This document shows positions 57,285-64,000 of a stretch of 64,000 nucleotides of DNA, piece after piece; position 1 is the first letter of the stretch; each line of letters opens with the position of its first letter. Made by a program: the position numbers and the translations under genes. This stretch comes from Eupeodes corollae (Eukaryota > Arthropoda > Insecta > Diptera > Syrphidae). A model generated the notes under the pieces. It saw only the letters and a list, made by a program, of their open reading frames with translations. It did no database searches and had not been told where the DNA came from. Location of the stretch: the NCBI RefSeq assembly GCF_945859685.1, contig NC_079147.1, positions 50,188,946 to 50,252,945 of the forward strand, written 5' to 3'.

Positions 57285-58546
57285 AATAAGGACAACGAAC
57301 TTCGGATATGTACGTGGAATGTTAGGTCCCTTAACAGACCACGTGCAGCCGAACAATTAGCGGAAGCCCTAAACTGCTGCAAGGCAGATATTACAGCCAT
57401 CCAAGAAGTGCGATGGTATGAACCGGGCAAACGCAAACTAAAAGACTGCGATATCTACTACGGCGACTGCTACCGAGAACAAAGACAGCGTCTATTTGGG
57501 TGTGGATTTGTTGTTGGAACTAGGCTCATTCAAAAAGTCTTGAGTTTCAACAGTGTGAGCGAGCGCATCACGACGATCCGCATCAAGGCTTAATTCGCCA
57601 GCATAAGCCTAATATGCGCGCATGCTCCAACAGAGGAGAAAGATTGAGACACCAAAGACATATTCTTCGAGCTCTTGGACAAAACATATGAGCAGTGCCC
57701 TGGCTATGACATTAAAATTGTCTTAGGAGATTTTAATGCCAAGCTAGGAAGAGAAGACATCTTTGGTGGCATAATCGGGAGATACAGCCTGCACGACACC
57801 ACCTCCGACAACAAATTCAGGCTGATCGATTTCGCTGCGGGGCGAGACGTTCTGGTAGCTAGTACGCAGTTCACGCATCTTAATATCCACAAGGGGACAT
57901 GGAAATCTCCTGATCAATCAACCGTCAACCAGATTGACCACATTGCGATCGACGCATGACACTTCTCCAGTATTCAGGATATCCGAACATTCCGAGAGGC
58001 CAACATTGACTCGGACCACTACCTCGTTGTAGCCAAGGTACGGCTACGGATATCCCGATCCAAGCCAAAACAAGGAAGTACTGTGAGAAGATTCGACGTT
58101 AGACGGCTACAATCGCAAGAGACTGCCATGTCCTTCTCCGATCGAGTCTCTAATAACCTCTTAAGGAGTCCTATGCTTCCTGCATTAAGCATTGAAAACC
58201 AGTAGGACCCTTGCCTTGCAGCCATCAGAGACGCCGCCTCTGAAGTGCTAGGTTTCACACGGCCACCACAGCGAAACCCCTGGTTTGACGACGAATGCCG
58301 GCAAGCGCACGCAGCGAAACAAGAGGCATACAAAACGGCGTTGCACAAAAGGACTAGAGCTGCTCGCGAGCTCTACGAGCAGAAGAGGAGAGAGGAACAC
58401 CGGCTTCTTAGACGGAAAAAAAGAGAGCATAAGAAGCGCGCGATCGAGGAGATAGAGGGATGTCACAACAGGAATGAGGTTCGTAAATTTTACCAAAAGG
58501 TAAAAAAAAACCTCCCAAGGGTACCAGCCACGAACCGAAGCCTGTA
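57285..58546 (+). pseudogene. RTE endonuclease and linker (copy 3)
   Basis: In order: NELRICTWNVRSLNRP, AIQEVRWYEPGKRKLKD, LFGCGFVVGTRL, a TAA in IKA*FAS (57592), a TGA after EEKD (about 57646), then KIVLGDFNAKLGREDIFGG, VNQIDHIAIDA with a TGA (57957), REANIDSDHYLVVAK, the linker with RNPWFDDECRQAHAAKQ and RREEHRLLRRKKREHKKRA. All endonuclease active-site motifs are intact, unlike copies 1 and 2. The frame is interrupted by four stops and by a shift at the end of KKNLPRVPATNRSL. The linker is strongly basic. Confidence 0.85.
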
Positions 58547-58569
58547 AAGACGATCAGGGGAACATCGTA

Positions 58570-59160
58570 GTGGAACCGCAGTCGATGCTGAGAATATGGA
58601 AAGATCACTTCTCCAAATTATATAACGGCGATGACGAACCGAATTCCGCTGCAAGGGAGATAGAACCACTCAACCTCGGCGACGCAGATCAACAATTCCG
58701 CCTACCCGACCTTGACGAAGTGAAGATAGCTATATCTAAACTTAAGTCAAACAAAGCTGCTGGAGCTGACGGCATCGCTGCCGAACTATTCAAAGCAGCA
58801 GGCGATGACTTGGTAGGGAGCATGCACCAACTCATCTGCAAAATATGGTCCGAAGAAAGCATGCCCGATGAGTGGAATCTCAGCATAGTGTGTCCGATAC
58901 ATAAGAAAGGATACCCTCTAAACTGCACCAACTACAGAGGCATCAGTCTCCTGCTTCTCTGGCAATTGAGAAGTAAAGTCCTCTCTCGAGCATGTAAAAT
59001 CACCATCTATAAGACACTCATCATCCCGGTTCTCATTTATGGCGCTGAGGCCTGGACCCTGTCAAAGAAAGATGAGAGCGTCTTAGGCTGCTTCGAGAGA
59101 AAAATTCTCCGGGTGATTTTTGGTCCCGTAAGCATAGATGGAGAATGGAGGAGAAGATAA
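58570..59160 (+). pseudogene. RTE RT (motifs 1-2) fused to C-terminal domain by deletion
   Basis: A 196-codon frame: MLRIWKDHFSKLYNGDDEPN, SNKAAGADGIAAELFKAAGD, DEWNLSIVCPIHKKGY and NYRGISLL, joined in frame at about 58952 to LLWQLRSKVLSRACKITIYK, LIYGAEAWTLSKKDESVLGC and RKILRVIFGPVSIDGEWRRR. The join lies in CTCCTGCTTCTCTGG; copy 1 has a GCTGCTTCTTTGG at the far side, so short homology may have guided the deletion. Motif A, motif B and YADD are gone. The C-terminal part continues to 59430 with stops. Confidence 0.88.
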
Positions 59161-59639
59161 ATATAACGACGAACTGTACGGGCTGTACAGCGACACTGAC
59201 CTAGTTAGCAGAATTAAAGTCCAACGGCTTAGATGGCTAGGTCATGTAGAGCGGATAGACATCAACGCTCCAGCCCGGTAGGTCTTCGAATCCAATCCCG
59301 AGGGACGGCGCAGTAGAGGAAGACCGTGACTCAGGTGGCGCACCCAGGTGGGAGAGGACCTCAACCAACTTGGCGTGCGAAACTGGAGACAGCTAGCTAG
59401 GGAATGAGCTGGCTGGAGACGCTTGTTGGTTGAGGCCCAGGTCCGCCCGGACTGTAGCGCCACCTTAAGTAAGTAAGTAAATCGTTATTACGTGGATAAT
59501 ATAATTAAATTACTGACATATTTTGTAAATATTTTGACGGATGTTCTTCTGCATGCTTGATAAGTTAAAATAATTTTTTTTACAAATTTGAAGCATATAT
59601 CAAAAAGTTGAATTCATTAAGGCTCCGATTTGTGCAAAA

Positions 59640-61007
59640 ATGGTTAAAACGGCACAACTAAGTTTTGGGGTTAGAGCATCTTTTGTCAGAAGATTTAAAT
59701 CCGGCGAGTCTTTTAAACAAAATATGCAGAACTGTATTTATTAAGACAAACCGTACATTACAAAATAAACAAACATAAAGAACGAATTCTGTACAAAATC
59801 TACCACGAAAGGGTAGAAAACGAAAAACTAGTCTAAAAGAAGATAGAAAGATTTTGAGAGAATTCACCAAAAATCCTGAATTACCCCCTAAAAGCTTGGA
59901 GCTTGAAATTAAATCCCTCCAAAAAAGTTCCGTTAGTGAAAGAACAATTCGCAGACGTCTCAAAGAATATAATTTTGCGACGTATACCGTAAGAAAAATA
60001 CCATTTATAACTCCTAAGAACAAATTAAAAACATTGAAATTCGCAAGGGAATATGTAAATAAGCCTCTTCGCTTCTGGAACAAAGTTTTATGGACTGATG
60101 GTAGTTCCTTTGAGTTTCATGGAAAGAAATCTGTTCGAATGCGGAAAGAAATGCATACAAAGTTTGCTTCAGTCTTGCAGACCAAGTCCAATGGTGGTGG
60201 ATCAGTTATGTTTTGGGGATGCATTTCTGCAAGCGGCCATGGGGACCTAGTCCCAATCGATGGCTGCATGAACCAAAGCAAATATTTAGATGTGTTAAAT
60301 GAGAACGCATTTCCATCTGGCGATAGACTCATTGGAAACTCTTTCATTTTTCAAGATACTGCCTCTTGCTACAAAAGCAAAATGATCACCAAGTTTCTGA
60401 ATGACATTGGCTTGGAAACCCTCAACTGGCCACCCCAAAGTCCTGACTTAAGGCCCAACTATAATAGGCATAAGCTAGCATATGCGCGCATAAGTAAACG
60501 TGCGAATACAAAGAATCTCAATACGAGTGAACACAATGGAGTCTAGCTCCGTTTCGTTCAATTTTTCTCAGTTTCGTTAACTTAAGCACACTTAAGCAAG
60601 AGCGATCCCAGTCGCTCGCCGCATAAGTAAAATCTGACATGTAGATACGTGAGCAAAATTGGATTATGGCTATGCAGTAATTTTGCAAACTTAAGTGAAT
60701 TTTCGTTGGTTTTTTGACATAAGCTTATGTTTGCTTATGCCTATTATAGTTGGGTCTTTAAACGTCATAGAAAATGTACGGGCTTATATAAAAAGAAAGA
60801 GGAATTCATCATTGAGTCGAAGGAGGGATGAGACTATTATTGAGTTGAAAACTCTTTGGAAACAAATACCTCAAGAAATGCTCCAGAAACTTGTAGAATC
60901 AGTTCCAAAACAAATTCAAAAAGTCATAGATACTAAAAGAGGCTACATTTTCTGCAAATTTATCAATAATTTAGTTTTAAATTCTACAAATTGTGTTTTT
61001 TTAAGTT
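59640..61007 (+). pseudogene. Tc1-type transposase, split by a MITE
   Basis: The start at 59640 gives MVKTAQLSFGVRASFVRRFK (helix-turn-helix part), then stops near 59742 and 59768. The main frame (59854-60450) reads SSVSERTIRRRLKEYNFATY, FWNKVLWTDGSSFEFHGK (Asp 82; the usual following Glu is Gly), GGGSVMFWGCISASGHG, FIFQDTASCYKSKM (Asp 168) and WPPQSPDL. After the 307-bp insertion it resumes with NVIENVRAYIKRK and a C-terminus ending at TAA 61007 (VESVPKQIQKVIDTKRGYIF). Excising the insert gives 34 residues between Asp 168 and the Glu, the Tc1 DD34E spacing. Terminal repeats were not found. Confidence 0.88.
60448..60760. mobile_element. PIF/Harbinger-like MITE, 307 bp, TTA target duplication
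   Basis: The element is 60451-60757. The left end AGGCCCAACTATAATAGGCA plus TAAGC and the inverted right end AGACCCAACTATAATAGGCA plus TAAGC agree over 25 bp with one difference. TTA flanks both sides (60448-60450, 60758-60760). A TWA target duplication with ends of this kind is the PIF/Harbinger pattern. The word GCATAAGTAAA occurs twice inside (about 60488, 60621). No coding capacity. Its removal repairs the Tc1 transposase frame exactly. Confidence 0.88.
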
Positions 61008-61117
61008 AAAATAAAAATGTCAAAATAATTATGCCATAACAAAAAGAGATTTTTATTTTTGTTCACTAATTAATCTAATTATAATAAAAATATTGTGAAA
61101 TCAAATTACCCATTTTT

Positions 61118-63216
61118 AACTTCCCATAGGAAGTGATTGTAATGGGTCCGATTTGTCAAATTGAAAATTTTGACATTTCTCGACGTTTCAAGGACCCTAG
61201 AGTCGAAATAAAAGATTTTTAGAAAGATTTTTAGAAAGATGTGCGTGCGTGTGTACGTACGTTTGTACGTTCGCGACGTTTTTTTCGTCGTCCATAGCTC
61301 AAGAACCAGAAGAGATATCGACTTCAAATAAATTTTGTTATACAGATAATAAGGCAGAAAGATGCAGAAAGGGCTCTCAAGAAAATTGAGAGGGTGTTTT
61401 TTTTACCATAGAAGTTTGAAAAAAAGGTGAAAATTTTGGTTAACACTAAATATCTTACGAACCAAAAACGCTAAAGACTTGAATTAAATTTAATATAATA
61501 TATTGTAACGTGATACCAAACAAGTATATTTTTTGAAAAAAATCAATATAACGGTTTTTTTTTTTAAATCAATAAAACTGACAAAAAAAATTGTCACCTC
61601 CAAAATTTAACGACTGAAATATGATTTCAACTCTAAAATAATTTTGTGCAACGAAGAATAATGTTTTTGACATCTGATAAAATTTTGAGAAAAATCGAAT
61701 TGACAGTTTTTTTACAAAAAATAAAAACCTAAAAAAAAAAACAATACTAAACCTTCGTAAAAATTTACTTTCGACTCAAATAGCTTTTCAAAACTTCGAG
61801 ATATTGGCTTTAATTTACTTTTATCTTTCAAAAAATATTGTTGTCAACATTCAGTTAAAGTTTGAAAAAAAAATCGAATTGACAGTTTTTTTACAAAAAA
61901 ATAAAAATCTAAAAAAAAGTTATAAAAGTTGGTAAAAATTGATTTTCGACTCAAATATCTCTTTAAAAATTTTAAATATTGGCTTCAAAGTAATTTTATC
62001 TCATAAGAAATATTGTTTTCAACATTTGGTAAAATTTTTAAAAAATCGAATTGACAGTTTTTCTTACAAAAAATAAAACTCAAAAAAAAAAAAACAATAC
62101 TAAAATAATTATTTTGACAGAGTGAATATCTTGTTATTTTGATATTTAAAATATTTTTTTGGCAAAACTAAAATAGGAATTGGATCTTAGGCAAAAAAGA
62201 GGCTAGGATGCGACCCACAATGACAACTTCCCATCCCGTCTGTCGATTTGTCTTGCTTAAAAGTTTGTAAGTTTTCGTGTTGGGTTGAAAAAATTGTCAG
62301 TTGAATTATTCTTACAAATTTTTAGATTACCAAGAATATTTTTCATATAACCAAAAAGTTTAGCTTGAAATCCTAGTTTTGTTAAATAGATTTTTTAGTC
62401 AGAAAAACAAACATTTACCAATTTTAGTAGCATTTCTTAAATTTTTACAATTTGGATAAATGAAATTAATTTTAGAGATATCAAAAACCAAACATCAGTT
62501 TTTACCAAATTTACGAGTAAGTACTTTTTTCTTGTAGATTTTTTTTTTTACGAAAAAACGGACTGTTGGATTTTTATAAAAAAAAAACTACTGAATATCG
62601 AATTAAAATGTCTGTGAAACAAAAAAGTTTGAAGACAATATTTTTAATTTTGCAAATCTATTTAAGTTGTAAGTTAAGATTCAAGATTCAAGAGTTGTAA
62701 GTTAATTTGTACCATGTTTTAGTATTGATTTTAGTCAATTAGAATTTTTTCAAAATTTTACTGAATGTTGACAATAATATTTTTTAAAAGATAAACACAG
62801 TTTAAAGCCAATATCTCTAAGATTTAAAAAGATATTTGAGCCGAAATTCAACTTCAACCAACTTTTGTTAAGTTTTCTTTTGAGTTTTTATATTTTGTTA
62901 AAGAACTGTCAGTTCAATTTTTCTCGAAATTTTACCAGATGTTTAAAACGTTATTCTTCGTTCCATAAAATTGTTTTTGAGATAAAATCATTTTTTATTC
63001 GTAAGCTTTTTGAGGTGAAAATATTGGTATCGCTTTAAAATACATTGTGTAAAAATTGAATAGCGTTTTTAGTCCGTGAGATATTTAGGGTTAACCAAAA
63101 TGCTCACCTTTTTTTTAAACTGCTATGGTAAAAAAAACCACCCACGCAATTTTCCTGAGAGCCCTTTCTGCACTATTATCTATATAACAAAATTACTCTC
63201 AGAGCAGCAGGTATTT
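61118..63216. repeat. R1 fold-back repeat, copy E: long imperfect palindrome
   Basis: The left terminus AACTTCCCATAGGAAGT starts at 61118. Blocks read outward-in: ACGTACGT-rich patch (61255), AGAAAGGGCTCTCAAG (61366), GGTTAACACTAAATATCTTA (61440), then AT-rich tandem units to about 62150. The centre is GAGGCTAGGATGCGACCC (62200). The right arm repeats the blocks in reverse: TAAAATCATTTTTTATTCG, GAGATATTTAGGGTTAACCA (63079) and TCCTGAGAGCCCTTTCTGC (63151), until the gap at 63217. The AAATCGAATTGACAG word recurs at 61692, 61871 and 62043, about 175 bp apart. No gene. Confidence 0.8.
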
Positions 63217-63416
63217 NNNNNNNNNNNNNNNNNNNNNNNNNNNNNNNNNNNNNNNNNNNNNNNNNNNNNNNNNNNNNNNNNNNNNNNNNNNNNNNNNNNN
63301 NNNNNNNNNNNNNNNNNNNNNNNNNNNNNNNNNNNNNNNNNNNNNNNNNNNNNNNNNNNNNNNNNNNNNNNNNNNNNNNNNNNNNNNNNNNNNNNNNNNN
63401 NNNNNNNNNNNNNNNN
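63217..63416. other. Assembly gap, 200 N
   Basis: Exactly 200 N, placed inside the right arm of the R1 palindrome shortly before its expected terminus. The frames through it are artefacts. Confidence 0.98.
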
Positions 63417-64000
63417 TTTCAATCCAATGATGACTGGTGGTTACAAAATAAATAATAGAATAACATGGTTACAAGAAAATTTATTACATTCATATTAATA
63501 TAGATTAACTCACTGTTTCGAGCAACGAAGGTTTAATATTGAGAAGATTGATTGTTCAGGAAATTACCCAAAACATTTTTAATACCCTCATGTGCTCCGA
63601 TTATTCGCTACCACCTCCGCACTAGAGTAAATATCTTCTGCAAATTTAAAGTTCTTACAAAATTACTTGTTCAATATTCCTTTTCTCAGGTTATAAGATG
63701 TTCATGATAAAAGGCTTCGAGTACAAGTGCAATCCACTACCCAGTTAACCACAATTGCACAGCCGAATAATTTGCAAAGGTCTAATATCCTTCATGAGCC
63801 ATTATAGCCAACAAAGTTTTCTAGCGATTATTATTGATGACTCAAAAATCTTCATTCTTTAAGGCTACAAAAGTTGAAAAAACTCTCGTAGATTCAAAGA
63901 GATACATTTTTGTTCATTTCATGAAAGAAATCAACTTCACTCGCTTCTCGTTACTAAAAAACGTGACCGGATATCATTGAAGTACGTTTCTTTTTTTCGT
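63417..64000. other. No recognised feature
   Basis: AT-rich sequence with no supported reading frame. The expected R1 right terminus (reverse of AACTTCCCATAGG) is not visible after the gap. Confidence 0.5.

Larger units (their letters stand above)
57000..59482 (+). mobile_element. RTE-type LINE copy 3, RT core deleted
   Basis: Starts at GGAAAGTTGTTGGGGGCAGC (a 5' UTR block that matches the 23850-bp region), runs through endonuclease, linker and the first RT motifs to NYRGISLL, then jumps to LLWQLRSKVLSRACK and continues to the 3' end GGACTGTAGCGCCACC with (TTAAG)/(AAGT)n at 59466-59480. About 760 bp coding for RT motifs A to C is absent when compared with copy 1. Otherwise this is the best preserved RTE copy, with only a handful of stops. 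Confidence 0.88.

Noticed and set aside
61681..62060. CRISPR-like array (regularly spaced repeats)
   Set aside because: The units are about 175 bp, diverged and eukaryotic in context, and form part of an inverted-repeat element.

Overview
The window reads as eukaryotic, AT-rich (roughly two-thirds A+T by eye) insect DNA, most likely from a fly. The mobile-element families present (RTE-type, Jockey/CR1-type and LOA-type non-LTR retrotransposons, mariner, Tc1 and a Ty3/gypsy element) and a retroposon tail made of CCTAA units fit an arthropod genome. Two 200-base N runs (16578-16777, 63217-63416) mark scaffold gaps. I found no intact host gene. Almost every protein-like reading frame belongs to a decayed transposable element, and the rest is AT-rich non-coding sequence.

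Layout. 0-5 kb: a Jockey-type endonuclease fragment, a copy of a fold-back repeat family (called R1 here), a hairpin element with 160-bp matching arms inside an apparent 8-bp target duplication, and a worn RTE copy with a duplicated RT segment. 5-13 kb: SINE copies, a mariner relic, quiet sequence and one candidate exon. 13-20 kb: a Tc1 relic, another R1 copy, a gap, a LOA RNase H fragment, an internally deleted mariner, then about 2.4 kb of very AT-rich DNA. 20.6-30.3 kb: a nearly full-length RTE element, a gypsy pol fragment, a 5' LINE fragment, a LINE with a long reading frame broken by only two stops, and an RTE 3' end. 30-44 kb: quiet DNA, then mariner, a Jockey/CR1-type LINE (two main copies plus fragments), scrambled pieces of a second mariner-like transposase, a SINE and small RTE fragments. 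44-55 kb: a LOA element with RT and RNase H, an R1 piece, a LINE split by a 1350-bp DNA transposon, quiet DNA and a second large RTE copy. 55-64 kb: an unfamiliar acidic/basic protein relic, a third RTE copy lacking the RT core, a Tc1-like transposase split by a 307-bp MITE, and the largest R1 copy, an imperfect palindrome of about 2.1 kb.

The strongest observations are structural. Two insertions (48082-49431 and 60451-60757) can be removed exactly at their target duplications and the interrupted protein frame is restored; for the second this also restores the 34-residue D-E spacing of a Tc1 catalytic domain. The hairpin at 1352-1905 and the R1 family, whose arms hold about 175-bp tandem units, look like two unrelated fold-back elements. 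The SINE family ends in the same 3' sequence as the RTE element, which suggests it borrows the RTE machinery. All family assignments rest on motifs read by eye, not on database searches.
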